The notes: generated from the letters alone by a model not told the origin. A stretch of 64,000 nt of DNA from Streptomyces spiroverticillatus (GCA_014650415.1 BMUX01000007.1:62001-126000); one strand, 5' to 3'. Positions 33,425 through 42,125 are shown, counted from the first letter of the stretch. Made by a program: numbers and translations.

Positions 33425-34386
33425 CCCTCTCCGCCCCCGGGCTCGGTGAACTGTCCCGGCCCGCCCGCCTGCGCCCCGGCGCACGCATCGCGATCGTCTC
33501 CCCGAGCGGGCCCGTGCCCGCCGAACGGCTGGACGCGGGGCTCGACATCCTGCGCGGGTGGGACCTCGAACCCGTCGTGATGCCCCATGTCCTCCACCGG
33601 CACGGGGAGTTCGGCTACCTCGCGGGCGACGACGCCGACCGGGCCCGCGACCTCACCGACGCCTGGTGCGACCCGTCGATCGCCGCCGTGATGTGCGCAC
33701 GCGGCGGGTACGGGGTCCAGCGCATGGTCGACCTCGTGGACTGGGCGGCGATGCGCGCGGCCACCGCCGCGTACGGCCGGCCCAAACCCTTCGTCGGGTA
33801 CAGCGACATCACCGCCCTGCACGAGGCGTTCGCCGTCCGCATGGGCGTGGCCACCCTGCACGGGCCGATGACCGCCACCGTCACCTTCCTCAAGGACGCG
33901 CCCACCCAGGAGTGCCTGCGCGCCACCCTCTTCGAGCCCGAATCCGTCCGCACCCTCGGCCTGCCCACCGCCCGCACCCTGGTGCCGGGCCGGGCGCACG
34001 GCATCACCCTCGGCGGCTGCGTCTCCCTGCTCGCCGCCGACCTCGGCACCCCGCACGCCCGGCCCTCCGCGCGCGGGGGGCTGCTGGCGATCGAGGACGT
34101 CGCGGAGGAGGCGTACCGGCTGGACCGCATCCTCACCCAACTCCTGCGCTCCGGCTGGCTGGACGGGGTCGCCGGGATCGCTCTCGGCTCCTGGGCGGAG
34201 TGCGGACCGTACGCGAGCGAGATCCGTCCGGTGCTGCTCGACCGGCTGGGCGGGCTCGGAGTGCCGGTCGTGGAAGAGCTGGGGTTCGGGCACTCGCAGA
34301 GCGCGCTCACCGTGCCGTTCGGGGTGCCCGCCGTGCTGGACGCCGACGCGGGGACGCTCACGCTGGACGCCCCCGCGCTGGTGTGA
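33421..34386 (+). CDS. LD-carboxypeptidase (S66 family)
   Basis: Serine carboxypeptidase of 321 residues that removes the terminal D-amino acid after an L-residue in muropeptides; some relatives (MccF) inactivate peptide-nucleotide antibiotics. Family features: RIAIVSPSGPV at the start, MCARGGYGVQRMVD, the nucleophile in PFVGYSDITALHEA near residue 127, and the C-terminal FGHSQSALTVPFG with the catalytic His. GTG 33421 overlaps the S9 peptidase stop by 4 bases. Its presence with a D-aminopeptidase in one operon favours cell-wall peptide recycling; antibiotic self-immunity is the main alternative. Confidence 0.92.
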   Translation: MTLSAPGLGELSRPARLRPGARIAIVSPSGPVPAERLDAGLDILRGWDLEPVVMPHVLHRHGEFGYLAGDDADRARDLTDAWCDPSIAAVMCARGGYGVQRMVDLVDWAAMRAATAAYGRPKPFVGYSDITALHEAFAVRMGVATLHGPMTATVTFLKDAPTQECLRATLFEPESVRTLGLPTARTLVPGRAHGITLGGCVSLLAADLGTPHARPSARGGLLAIEDVAEEAYRLDRILTQLLRSGWLDGVAGIALGSWAECGPYASEIRPVLLDRLGGLGVPVVEELGFGHSQSALTVPFGVPAVLDADAGTLTLDAPALV

Positions 34387-34393
34387 CAGACCG

Positions 34394-34924
34394 TCAGGAG
34401 GCGTCGGTGTCCTCCCAGTTGATCTGGTAGTCGCCGGTCGCGCCGTCGATCAGCTCGCGGACGATGTCCATGTGACCGGTGTGCCGGACGGTGTCCTCCA
34501 GCATGTGCACCAGCACCCAGCGCAGCGACACCGTCGTGCCGTCCCACGAGGTGCCCGTGTGGTCCAGGTCCAGGTCGTGGATCACCCGGTCGGCGGCCTT
34601 CCGGGCCCGCCCGTACAGTTCCACGATCTGCGCGGCCGTCTCGTCGGGGCCGACGGTCAGGTCGTCCTCGGGGGCGAACCACAGCTTCTCGGTCTCGTAG
34701 CCGAAGGTCTCGCAGAACCAGCCGTACTCGATCGCCGCCAGGTGCTTCACCAGACCCAGCAGGCTGGTGCCGGAGGGAGTCAGCGGGCGGCGCAACTGCA
34801 CGTCGTCCAGGCCCTCCAGCTTCCACAGGGCGATGTCGCGGTGCTGGTCGAGGGAGGCGAGCAGGGTCGACTTCTCGTCGCCGGTGAAGGGGACGCGTTC
34901 GATGCGCTTCGGGGTCTCGGTCAT
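34394..34924 (-). CDS. DinB-family (DUF664) protein
   Basis: Four-helix-bundle protein of 176 residues related to DinB/YfiT and mycothiol-dependent enzymes. The segments LLGLVKHLAAIEYGWFCE and VLVHMLEDTVRHTGHMDIVRE carry the three His expected to bind a metal (HLAAIEY, HMLEDTVRHTGH). Functions in the family include thiol transfer and detoxification; many remain unassigned. TACGGT lies 6 bases before the ATG on the minus strand with no ribosome-binding site, so a leaderless transcript is likely. It converges on the peptidase operon with only 7 bases between stops. Confidence 0.87.
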   Translation of the reverse strand: MTETPKRIERVPFTGDEKSTLLASLDQHRDIALWKLEGLDDVQLRRPLTPSGTSLLGLVKHLAAIEYGWFCETFGYETEKLWFAPEDDLTVGPDETAAQIVELYGRARKAADRVIHDLDLDHTGTSWDGTTVSLRWVLVHMLEDTVRHTGHMDIVRELIDGATGDYQINWEDTDAS

Positions 34925-35052
34925 GGCGGGACCGTAACAGTGCCCGTCACCCGTACGGCTGACTGGACTGCCCGTCGGCGTCCGGGATCTGCTCATGCTG
35001 GGGGTGAGAGGGGCGGGAGTCCCCCCTTCCCCCAGTGACGCAGGAGGTACAA

Positions 35053-35406
35053 GTGGTACGGAAGCGTGCGGCGATGGCGGCGGCCGGTGCGGTACTGACC
35101 CTGACGACGATCTCGACGGGGGCCGCGACGGCGGCTCCCGTGACGACCGCCCCCGTGGCGGCGGTCGCGGCCGACGAGCCGGACCCGCTGCCCAACTTCG
35201 TCGGCCGGAACCTGTTCCGCGTCTACAGCACCGTCAGCGCCGAGACCCGCCTGAAGATCCGCGATCTCAGCGGCGAGCAGCGCAAGGTGCTGTGGCCGCC
35301 GAACTGGAAGGTCTGCACCCAGTCGCCCAAGGCGGGCACCAAGCTGCGCGGCGGCACCCTGGAGCTGGGCGTGGTCAAGACCGACGAGAAGTGCCCCAAG
35401 CGCTGA
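35053..35406 (+). CDS. Small secreted PASTA-like protein
   Basis: Exported protein of 117 residues. The N terminus (VRKRAAMAAAGAVLTLTTISTG) is a Sec-type signal peptide with probable cleavage after ATAAP or nearby. The remaining part resembles a single PASTA domain: PNFVGRNLFRVYS at the start and CTQSPKAGTKLRGGTLELGVVK at the end. PASTA domains bind cell-wall muropeptides or beta-lactams. Two Cys (in KVCTQS and EKCPKR) could form a disulfide. GTG 35053 was chosen because AGGAGG lies 5 bases upstream; an in-frame GTG at 35035 lacks this. Stand-alone single-PASTA proteins are common in actinomycetes but little studied. Confidence 0.8.
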   Translation: MVRKRAAMAAAGAVLTLTTISTGAATAAPVTTAPVAAVAADEPDPLPNFVGRNLFRVYSTVSAETRLKIRDLSGEQRKVLWPPNWKVCTQSPKAGTKLRGGTLELGVVKTDEKCPKR

Positions 35407-35431
35407 TCCGGCCACGTCGTAACCTGGCCGG

Positions 35432-36046
35432 ATGTCCGAACCAGTCAGCAAGCTCGCACCCCTCCTCGCCGAGGGCCCGCGCGTGGGCATCCGGCCGTTC
35501 CGCCGCAGCGACGCGGAGGAGTTCACCGCGCGGGTCCGCGAGAGCCGCGAACTGCACTGGCCGTGGAGCACCCCGCCGGAGACCGTCGAGGCGTTCCGCG
35601 GCTACGCGGCCACCCTGATCGAGAGCCCCAACCGGGCCGGTTTCCTGGTCTGCACCCGGGACGACGGCAGGATCGCCGGATTCGTCAACATCAACAACAT
35701 CGTCGAGGGCGCCTTCCAGTGCGGCGCCCTCGGCTACGGCGCGTTCGCCCACGCCGCCGGGCGCGGCCTGATGGCCGAGGGCCTGGACCTCGTGATGCGG
35801 CACGCCTTCGGACGCCTCGGCCTGCACCGCCTGGAGGCCAACATCCAGCCCGGCAACGAGGCCTCGCTCGCCCTGGTGCGCCGGGCGGGCTTCCGATACG
35901 AGGGCTACTCGCCGGACTTCCTCTTCATCGCCGGCGCCTGGCGCGACCACGAGCGGTGGGCGATCACCGCCCCCGAGTACCGCCCCCAAAACCCTTTGCG
36001 GGCACGGGAGTCGGCCCCGCAGCATGATCCGCATGACCACGCGTGA
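35432..36046 (+). CDS. RimJ/RimL-type GNAT acetyltransferase
   Basis: Acetyltransferase of 204 residues. Family segments include VGIRPFRRSDAEEFTARVR, GFVNINNIVEGAFQCGALGY, GRGLMAEGLDLVMRHAFGRLGLHRLEANI and NEASLALVRRAGFRYEGYSPDFLFI, all typical of ribosomal-protein and amino-acid acetyltransferases of the RimJ type. Substrate unknown. TAACCT lies 6 bases before the ATG and no Shine-Dalgarno is present, so leaderless translation is likely. The last 23 bases overlap the start of the RidA-like gene on the same strand. Confidence 0.88.
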   Translation: MSEPVSKLAPLLAEGPRVGIRPFRRSDAEEFTARVRESRELHWPWSTPPETVEAFRGYAATLIESPNRAGFLVCTRDDGRIAGFVNINNIVEGAFQCGALGYGAFAHAAGRGLMAEGLDLVMRHAFGRLGLHRLEANIQPGNEASLALVRRAGFRYEGYSPDFLFIAGAWRDHERWAITAPEYRPQNPLRARESAPQHDPHDHA

Positions 36047-36449
36047 GCACATCACCCGGCTGAACCCCGACACCCTGCACCAGACCCCCGGCTACCACCA
36101 CATCACCGTGGTCGAGGCGGGCCGCACGGCCCACCTCGCCGGGCAGTGCCCGCTCGACCCGGCGGGCGACTTGGTCGGCCCCGGTGACGTGCTGGCCCAG
36201 ACCGACCAGGTGGTGGCCAACGCGCTGGCCGCGCTCGCCGCCGTCGACGCCGGTCCCGAACACGTCGTACGCACCGTGATCTACGTCGTCAGCGACGACC
36301 GCGAGAAGCTGGGCGCGGTCTGGCAGCGCCTCAACGCCTCACCGCTGGCCCCGGCCTTCAGCACCGCGAGCACCCTGCTGGGCGTCACGCAGCTCGGCTT
36401 CGCCGGGCAGCTGGTCGAGCTGGACGTCACCGCCGCGCTTTCCGGTTGA
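36024..36449 (+). CDS. RidA/YjgF-family protein
   Basis: Small enamine/imine deaminase-like protein of 141 residues. RidA hydrolyses reactive 2-aminoacrylate-type intermediates from PLP enzymes. Family features: HLAGQCPLDPAGDLVG, QTDQVVANALAALAAVDAG, the conserved Arg in HVVRTVIYV, and the C-terminal VELDVTAAL. ATG 36024 or 36033 could be the start. Coupled to the upstream acetyltransferase by a 23-base overlap. The 3' end overlaps the convergent DUF6204 gene by 23 bases. Confidence 0.88.
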   Translation: MIRMTTREHITRLNPDTLHQTPGYHHITVVEAGRTAHLAGQCPLDPAGDLVGPGDVLAQTDQVVANALAALAAVDAGPEHVVRTVIYVVSDDREKLGAVWQRLNASPLAPAFSTASTLLGVTQLGFAGQLVELDVTAALSG

Positions 36450-36765
36450 CCTTCATGGTGTCCATGTCGGTGACGGTCGAGCGCAGTTCGGCATGGGCGT
36501 GCCCCAGGGCCTTCAGATACGACGCGGCGCGGTCCTCGGCGATCGCCCCCGCCATCTCCGGGCCGTCCTCGGCGTCCGACTCCACGACGTACCGCATCGA
36601 GAAGTGCTTCAGCGGCACGTCGTAGGTGAGCGAGCCCTCGGCGGAGAACTGCATCGAGGTGAGCCCGTGCGCGTCCTTCTCGGCGAGCAGCCGGGTGCGG
36701 CTCTCCTCGGTCAGCCCGTCCCAGGTGCCCCGCACGATGACCCGGTACGTGTGCTGCGTGCCCAT
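36427..36765 (-). CDS. DUF6204-like small protein
   Basis: Protein of 112 residues resembling the actinobacterial DUF6204 family, beginning YRVIVRGTWDGLTEESR and containing KHFSMRYVVESDAEDG. Function unknown. No signal peptide or membrane segment. It runs towards the RidA-like gene and shares 23 bases with it at the 3' end, so the two transcripts are antisense to each other there. Confidence 0.75.
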   Translation of the reverse strand: MGTQHTYRVIVRGTWDGLTEESRTRLLAEKDAHGLTSMQFSAEGSLTYDVPLKHFSMRYVVESDAEDGPEMAGAIAEDRAASYLKALGHAHAELRSTVTDMDTMKVNRKARR

Positions 36766-36992
36766 GTGTCGTCAGTCCCTCTGCTGTGCCCGTCCGCCCC
36801 GGTGGCGGACGTCGGCGAACAGCCAGGCTACGGCGACCGGCCACTTTCCGCCTTTGCTTAATCCTGACCGCCGGAACCCCTGGTCAGGCCGGTGCCCAGC
36901 GTGTTCCGATGGGCGGCGGAAGAGGGGTGCGCGCACCCGTGCACCCGTCCCCGGGTGTCAGTGATCGAGACCAGTGATCGAGTGAGGTTCCT

Positions 36993-38954
36993 GTGGCCAC
37001 GAGCGTGCGACGCGCCGTTACGACCCTGCCCGCGGCCCCGCTGGGCCCGGAGAACCCGCTGCCCGGGCTGCGCACCCTCGACCAGGTGCACGAACTCGAC
37101 GACCGCGCCAAGGACGGCCTGCCGCGCGACATGAAGCGGCAGATCGGCAACGCACCGCTGCGCACCACCCTGCCCGTGCGCACCCTCGACGGGTACGGCC
37201 GCGAGCGCACCGAGACCGAGGTCGAATCCATAGTCATCGAGAACGACCGGCTGCGGGCGACCGTCCTGCCCGGCCTCGGCGGCCGGATCCACTCCCTCCA
37301 CCACAAGCCCACCGGCCGCGAACTCGTCTACCGCAACCCCGTCCTCCAGCCCGCCGACTTCGCCCTCAACGGTGCCTGGTACTCCGGCGGCATCGAGTGG
37401 AACATCGGCGCCACCGGTCACACCACCCTCACCTGCGCCCCCCTGCACGCGGCGATCGTGCCCGCCCCCGACGGCGGCGAGATGGTCCGCCTCTGGGAGT
37501 GGGAACGTCTGCGCGACCTGCCCTTCCAGGTCGACCTGTGGCTGCCCGCCGACTCCGACTTCCTGTACGTCGGCGTGCGCGTCCGCAATCCGCACGAGCG
37601 CCCCGTGCCCGCCTACTGGTGGTCCAACATCGCCGTCCCCGAGGACGAGCACACCCGCGTCCTCGCCCCCGCCGACGAAGCCTGGTACTTCGGGTACGAG
37701 AGGAACCTCGCCCGCGTCCCCGTCCCGCACTTCGACGGCGCGGACCGCACCCGCCCCACCCGCAGCGAGGACCCCGCCGACTACTTCTACGAGGTCCCGG
37801 AGGAGTCCCGGAAGTGGATCGCCTCCCTCGACGGGGCCGGGCAGGGCCTCGCCCAGACCTCCACCGACCGGCTGCGCGGCCGCAAGCTGTTCGTCTGGGG
37901 CACCGGGGCGGGCGGACGCCGCTGGCAGGAGTGGCTCACCGAGCCCGGCACCGGAGGCTACGCCGAGATCCAGGCCGGCCTGGCCCGAACCCAACTGGAA
38001 CACGTCCCCCTCGACCCCGGCGCCGACTTCAGCTGGCTGGAGGCGTACGGACCCCTGTCCGCCGACCCCGCCCTGGTCCACGGCGAGGACTGGACCGCCG
38101 CCCGCTCGGAGGCAGCCCGCGCCCTCGAAGCAGCCCTGCCCCGCGCCTCCGTGGACGCCGCGTACACCGCCTGGCTCGCCCACGCCGACCACGAGGTCGG
38201 CGAGATCCTGCACACCGGCTCGGGCTGGGGTGCGCTGGAGGTGCTGCGCGGCGGCCACAAGCTGCCCGGCACGCCCTTCCCGGAGTCCACGATCGGTGAA
38301 CAGCAGCGCCCCTGGCTGGAGTTGCTGCGCTCCGGCGTCTTCCCCGCTCCGCGCAAGGTGGTCCCGCCCGGCCCGTCCCTGGTCGCCCAGCACTGGCGCG
38401 ACATGCTGGAGACCGCCCCCGCCGAACCCCTCACCGAGTACCACCTCGGCGTCGCCCAGTGGCACGCGGGCGATCTCGCCCAGGCGGTACGGAGCTGGGA
38501 GCGCGGCCTGCAACTGGCCCCGTCCCGCTGGCCGTTGCTGCGTAACCTCGCCCTCGCCGACTGCGAGGCCGGCCACGGCGAACGCGCCGCCGACCTCTAC
38601 GCGGAGGCCTTCGCCGACCTCTGCGAGGAGCGCCGCGACGGCGAGCACTGGACGGCGGCCACCGCTGCCCTCGGCCGGGAGGCCATCGACGCCCTGCTCG
38701 CCGAGGGCCGCACCGCCGAGGCGCGGACCGTGTGGGAGGGCCTGCGCCCGGCCACCCGTACCACCGGCCGCTTCCGTCTGATCGAGGCCCGGCTGCTGGT
38801 CGCGGAGGGCGACAAGGAGGCGGCCCGGGCGGTGTACGACGCGGGCTTCGAGGTCGCCGACCTGCGCGAGGGGTCGACCGAGGTCAGCGACGTCTGGGCG
38901 ACGATCACCGACGAGCCGGTGCCTGCGGCGTACGACTTCAGGCGGCTGACCTGA
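36993..38954 (+). CDS. DUF5107 protein with TPR-like C terminus
   Basis: Cytoplasmic protein of 653 residues. The N-terminal half (about 60-400) resembles DUF5107, a galactose-mutarotase-like beta-sandwich: VLPGLGGRIHSLHHKPTGRELVY, YSGGIEWNIGATGHT and PVPAYWWSNIAVPEDEHTRV. The C-terminal part (about 470-640) is helical with TPR-like repeats (EYHLGVAQWHAGDLAQAVRSWERGLQLAPSRWP in pieces, ADLYAEAF). Such proteins probably bind or act on sugars, often in glycan or plant-sugar use; the substrate is unknown. The GTG start has only a weak GAGG. It stands alone, divergent from DUF6204 across 227 bases. Confidence 0.85.
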   Translation: MATSVRRAVTTLPAAPLGPENPLPGLRTLDQVHELDDRAKDGLPRDMKRQIGNAPLRTTLPVRTLDGYGRERTETEVESIVIENDRLRATVLPGLGGRIHSLHHKPTGRELVYRNPVLQPADFALNGAWYSGGIEWNIGATGHTTLTCAPLHAAIVPAPDGGEMVRLWEWERLRDLPFQVDLWLPADSDFLYVGVRVRNPHERPVPAYWWSNIAVPEDEHTRVLAPADEAWYFGYERNLARVPVPHFDGADRTRPTRSEDPADYFYEVPEESRKWIASLDGAGQGLAQTSTDRLRGRKLFVWGTGAGGRRWQEWLTEPGTGGYAEIQAGLARTQLEHVPLDPGADFSWLEAYGPLSADPALVHGEDWTAARSEAARALEAALPRASVDAAYTAWLAHADHEVGEILHTGSGWGALEVLRGGHKLPGTPFPESTIGEQQRPWLELLRSGVFPAPRKVVPPGPSLVAQHWRDMLETAPAEPLTEYHLGVAQWHAGDLAQAVRSWERGLQLAPSRWPLLRNLALADCEAGHGERAADLYAEAFADLCEERRDGEHWTAATAALGREAIDALLAEGRTAEARTVWEGLRPATRTTGRFRLIEARLLVAEGDKEAARAVYDAGFEVADLREGSTEVSDVWATITDEPVPAAYDFRRLT

Positions 38955-38966
38955 GACCTGTGCCGG

Positions 38967-39329
38967 TCAGGGGGTCGGGTTGCGGTCGACGTACTCGAAG
39001 ACCGAGCCGTCCGGGTGCAGGGCGATCAGGCTGCGGCCCGCAGGGGTCGGCACCGGGCCCGCGACGATCTGCGCGCCGGCGGCGGTCAGGGTGACGTGGG
39101 CCTCGGTGACGTCCTTGACCGCGACCGTCGCCGTCAGCTTGCGCAGCAGGTCGATCTCCTCGGGCGGACCGCTCATCACCAGGAAGCAGCCCACCGCGGC
39201 GACGGACACGCCGCCTCGGTCGAAGCGCTGCGCGGTGGCGCCGGTGATGCGCTCGTAGAAGGCGGCAGTGGTGGTCAGGGCGTCGGCGGTGTCCACGTAG
39301 ATGCGCAGTGTGGTTCCCAGGATTTCCAT
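38967..39329 (-). CDS. VOC-family (glyoxalase-like) protein
   Basis: Small protein of 120 residues with the beta-alpha-beta-beta-beta fold of the vicinal oxygen chelate superfamily: TLRIYVDTADALTTTAAFYERITG at the start, VTLTAAGAQIVAGPV in the middle and IALHPDGSVFEYVD near the end. VOC members act as lyases, dioxygenases or antibiotic-binding resistance proteins; no metal ligand set could be confirmed here. TACCCT lies 7 bases upstream of the ATG on the minus strand, suggesting a leaderless transcript. It converges on the DUF5107 gene with an 12-base gap. Confidence 0.82.
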   Translation of the reverse strand: MEILGTTLRIYVDTADALTTTAAFYERITGATAQRFDRGGVSVAAVGCFLVMSGPPEEIDLLRKLTATVAVKDVTEAHVTLTAAGAQIVAGPVPTPAGRSLIALHPDGSVFEYVDRNPTP

Positions 39330-39422
39330 GCAGGCGAGGGTAGTTGGGCGGCGTGGCGGGTGTGATCCGTTCCGGCGGGAAATCGTTTGCGGGGGCCGAG
39401 GCGTTGGTGCGAGCGTCCTGGG

Positions 39423-39893
39423 ATGGTGACGATACGTCCGTACGAGGACCGGGACTGGGCGGCGATCGCCCGCATCCACGACGCGGCACGGCTCGACGAG
39501 CTGCGGGAGAGCGTAGGGGTCGAGGCGTTCCGCACGCTGGACGACACCTACGAGGGCGAGGGGCTGTTCGACGGGGCGGTCTGGGTGGGGGAGAGCGACA
39601 CGGGGGACGTCGTCGGCTTCGCGGCGCTCGCCGAGGCCGAACTGACCTGGCTGTACGTCGACCCCGGGTGGTACCGGCGGGGCGTGGGGCGGCAGTTGCT
39701 GCGGCACGCGCTGGCGGCGGACGTCTCGCCGTGCGTCGAGTGCACGGTGCTGGAGGGGAACGCGGGGGCCCTGGCGCTGTACGTCGACGAGGGTTTCGTG
39801 CTCCGCGAGACGAAGAGCGGGCGGCTCGCGGGGAGCGAGGAGTTCGCGGCGACGGGGCACGTCCTGGAGTGGCGGCGGCCGGCCGTGGCGTGA
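39423..39893 (+). CDS. GNAT-family N-acetyltransferase
   Basis: Acetyltransferase of 156 residues. It starts VTIRPYEDRDWAAIARIHDAAR, then ELTWLYVDPGWYRRGVGRQLLRHAL with the R-x2-G-x-G acetyl-CoA loop, and ends with NAGALALYVDEGFVLRETK. Substrate unknown. Upstream in-frame start codons exist, but the sequence before 39423 does not look like the family. It converges on the methyltransferase gene with a 28-base gap. Confidence 0.87.
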   Translation: MVTIRPYEDRDWAAIARIHDAARLDELRESVGVEAFRTLDDTYEGEGLFDGAVWVGESDTGDVVGFAALAEAELTWLYVDPGWYRRGVGRQLLRHALAADVSPCVECTVLEGNAGALALYVDEGFVLRETKSGRLAGSEEFAATGHVLEWRRPAVA

Positions 39894-39921
39894 GTACGGC
39901 CGCCGCTCGAGGACGCCCCGG

Positions 39922-40734
39922 TCAGACGCGGCAGAGAATCTCGCCGTGCGGGACCATGAACCAGGCGTCCTCCCGGGTGCCCCACTCGCGCCAGGCCGCC
40001 GAGATCTCCTTGAGCTGTTCCTCGGTGGCGTGGCCGCTCTCGGTCGCGCGGACGGCGTAGGAGGAGGCGACGGTGCGGTCGGCCCACAGGCCGGTCCACC
40101 AGGACAGCTCGTCCTCGGTGGCGTAGCACCAGGTCGCGGCGGAGGAGGTCACGTCGGTGAAGCCCGCGCCGAGGGCCCAGGAGCGCAGCCGGCGGCCGGC
40201 GTCGGGTTCGCCGCCGTTGGCGCGGGCCACCTGGCGGTACAGGCTCAACCAGCCGTCCAGGACGGGGTGTTCGGGGTACCAGGTCATCGCCTGGTAGTCG
40301 CTGTCGCGGGCCGCGACGATGCCGCCGGGCCGGCAGACGCGGCGCATCTCGCGCAGGGCGGTCACCGGGTCGCCCACGTGCTGGAGCACCTGGTGGGCGT
40401 GGACCACGTCGAAGGAGTCGTCGGGGAAGTCCAGGGCGTGGACGTCGGCGGGGGCGAAGTCGGTGTTCGTCAGGCCGCGTTCGGCGGCGGTGGCGCGGGC
40501 CTGGTCCAGGATCGCGGAGGCGGCGTCGACACCGGTGACGTGCCCTTCGGGGCCGACCAGGGCGGCCAGGTCGGCGGTGATCGTGCCGGGACCGCAGCCC
40601 ACGTCCAGGACGCACAGGCCCGGGTGCAGGTGGGGGATCAGGTAGGCGGCGGAGTTGGCCGCGGTGCGCCAGGTGTGGGAGCGCAGCACGGACTCGTGGT
40701 GGCCGTGGGTGTAGACGGCGGTCTCTTTCGGCAT
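39922..40734 (-). CDS. Class I SAM-dependent methyltransferase (UbiE-like)
   Basis: Methyltransferase of 270 residues. Motif I is LCVLDVGCGPGTITADLAAL, followed by GHVTGVDAASAILDQAR, DFAPADVHALDFPDDSFDVVHAHQVLQHV (in parts) and the post-motif VCRPGGIVAARDSDY. It is close to UbiE/demethylmenaquinone-type enzymes but no quinone pathway lies nearby, so the substrate stays open. A GGAGGAAGGG ribosome-binding site precedes ATG 40734. It is probably transcribed alone; 158 bases separate its start from the next minus-strand gene's stop. Confidence 0.88.
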   Translation of the reverse strand: MPKETAVYTHGHHESVLRSHTWRTAANSAAYLIPHLHPGLCVLDVGCGPGTITADLAALVGPEGHVTGVDAASAILDQARATAAERGLTNTDFAPADVHALDFPDDSFDVVHAHQVLQHVGDPVTALREMRRVCRPGGIVAARDSDYQAMTWYPEHPVLDGWLSLYRQVARANGGEPDAGRRLRSWALGAGFTDVTSSAATWCYATEDELSWWTGLWADRTVASSYAVRATESGHATEEQLKEISAAWREWGTREDAWFMVPHGEILCRV

Positions 40735-40892
40735 GACGGGGCCCTTCCTCCGTGGGTTCCTCGGTGGTGGTCACACCGTACGCCGGAGTGTTGGCATGTG
40801 AGATGCGCGTCTTGGGATGTGGACAAGAGGCTTGCGGGCGTTGGGCGTTGAGGGTGAGGCAGCGCCCCTGCGCCACCCGAGCCCCGTGCCGG

Positions 40893-41999
40893 TCACAGCA
40901 CCCGGTACGCCTCCGCCTCCTCGTGGCGCAAGGCCATCCCGTGGCCCGGGGCCGGCCCCGGTTCGAGCGTGCCTCCCGTGGGGTCCAAGGCGCCGGAGAA
41001 GAGCATCGACTCCACCCGGACATGGTCGTGGAACCACTCCACGTGCCGCAGATTGGGAACGGCCGCCGCCGCATGCGCATGGGCGTGCGGTGCCCCCCGC
41101 GTCGAGACCTCCAGCCCGTGGGCCTGGGCCAGGGCCGCCGCACGGAGGAAGACCGTCAGACCCCCGCACCGCGTCGCGTCCAGCGTCAGGCAGTCCACCG
41201 CCTCCGCACGGATCATGTGGGCGAAGTGCGCCAGGTCGCCCACCGGGCCCGCCGTCACGTCGCAGACCACCGAGTCCCGGACCAGGCGCAGACCGGTCAG
41301 GTCGTCCGCCGGGACGGGCGCCTCGAACCACCCCACGCCGTGTTCCGCCAGCGGGCCCCCGACCCGTACCGCCTGCTTGCGCGTGTAGGCCCCGCTCGCA
41401 TCGACGTACAACTCCGCCTGGGAGCCGATCACTTCACGCGCGAGGCGGACCCGGTCCAGGTCGCGGACGACCGCCCGGCCCCAGGCCTCGCCGATGCGGA
41501 TCTTGACGCGGTCGATGCCCTGCCCGTGCACCCACCCGCCGAGCTGCGAGGCCAGATGGGTGTCGTGGTACGTCGTGAAGCCGCCGCTGCCGTAGACGGG
41601 GACCGTCCGGCGGGTGGCCCCCAGGAGACGGGTCAGGGGGAGGGCGAGGAGGCGGGACTTCAGGTCCCAGAGGGCGATGTCGACCGCGGAGATCGCGGAC
41701 GAGGCCAGGCCGGGGCGGCCGTGGTCGCGGGTGGCCGCGCACATCGCCGCGTGTGCGGCCGGGGTGTCGAAGACGTCCAGGCCCAGGAGGTGCGGGGTGA
41801 GCTCCCGGGCGAGGTAGGCGCCGGCCGCCGGTGGTGCGTACGTCCAGCCCGTGCCGTACGTCGTCCCGTCGGCCCGCGCCTCGACCACCACCACCGGCGT
41901 GCGGTCCCAGCTCAGCGTGCCGTCCGCCTCCGGGCCGTCGGTGGGGACGAGGTAGCAGGCGACGTCGAGTTGTTCGAGCGGGTGGTTCATCGGGGGCAC
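40893..41999 (-). CDS. Enolase-superfamily (mandelate racemase/sugar-acid dehydratase-like) enzyme
   Basis: Mg-dependent enzyme of 368 residues. The N-terminal capping domain includes SSAISAVDIALWDLKSRLLALPL. In the barrel, RVKIRIGEAW supplies a Lys-x-Arg catalytic pair, YVDASGAYTRKQA the first metal Asp, WFEAPVPADD the metal Glu, and LTLDATRCGGLT and STRGAPHAHAHAA the later active-site positions. The reaction may be dehydration of a sugar acid, racemisation or epimerisation. GTG 41999 begins 6 bases after a short upstream reading frame; ATG 41990 is an alternative. It follows an F420-type oxidoreductase gene in the same transcript. Confidence 0.87.
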   Translation of the reverse strand: MPPMNHPLEQLDVACYLVPTDGPEADGTLSWDRTPVVVVEARADGTTYGTGWTYAPPAAGAYLARELTPHLLGLDVFDTPAAHAAMCAATRDHGRPGLASSAISAVDIALWDLKSRLLALPLTRLLGATRRTVPVYGSGGFTTYHDTHLASQLGGWVHGQGIDRVKIRIGEAWGRAVVRDLDRVRLAREVIGSQAELYVDASGAYTRKQAVRVGGPLAEHGVGWFEAPVPADDLTGLRLVRDSVVCDVTAGPVGDLAHFAHMIRAEAVDCLTLDATRCGGLTVFLRAAALAQAHGLEVSTRGAPHAHAHAAAAVPNLRHVEWFHDHVRVESMLFSGALDPTGGTLEPGPAPGHGMALRHEEAEAYRVL

Positions 42000-42005
42000 C
42001 GCCCG

Positions 42006-42125
42006 TCAGGCGTTGCGGCGGCGCAGGACGACCGAGCGGATCCGGGCCAGCAGGTACGAGAGCCGGGTGCGGAGCGTCGGGCGCCAGGCGGGGGACGGCT
42101 GGTGGGCGACCTGGGTCAGTCTCAT
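42006..42125 (-). CDS. Possible 39-residue basic peptide between oxidoreductase and enolase-superfamily genes
   Basis: An ATG begins one base after the oxidoreductase stop (TGAgATG) and the frame ends 6 bases before the next gene's GTG. The peptide has a hydrophilic start (MRLTQVAHQPSPAWRP) and a very basic amphipathic end (TRLSYLLARIRSVVLRRR). It exactly fills the gap in translational register, which favours real translation by coupling. It could be a regulatory or membrane-binding peptide, or only a bridge for ribosomes. No family was recognised. Confidence 0.45.
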   Translation of the reverse strand: MRLTQVAHQPSPAWRPTLRTRLSYLLARIRSVVLRRRNA

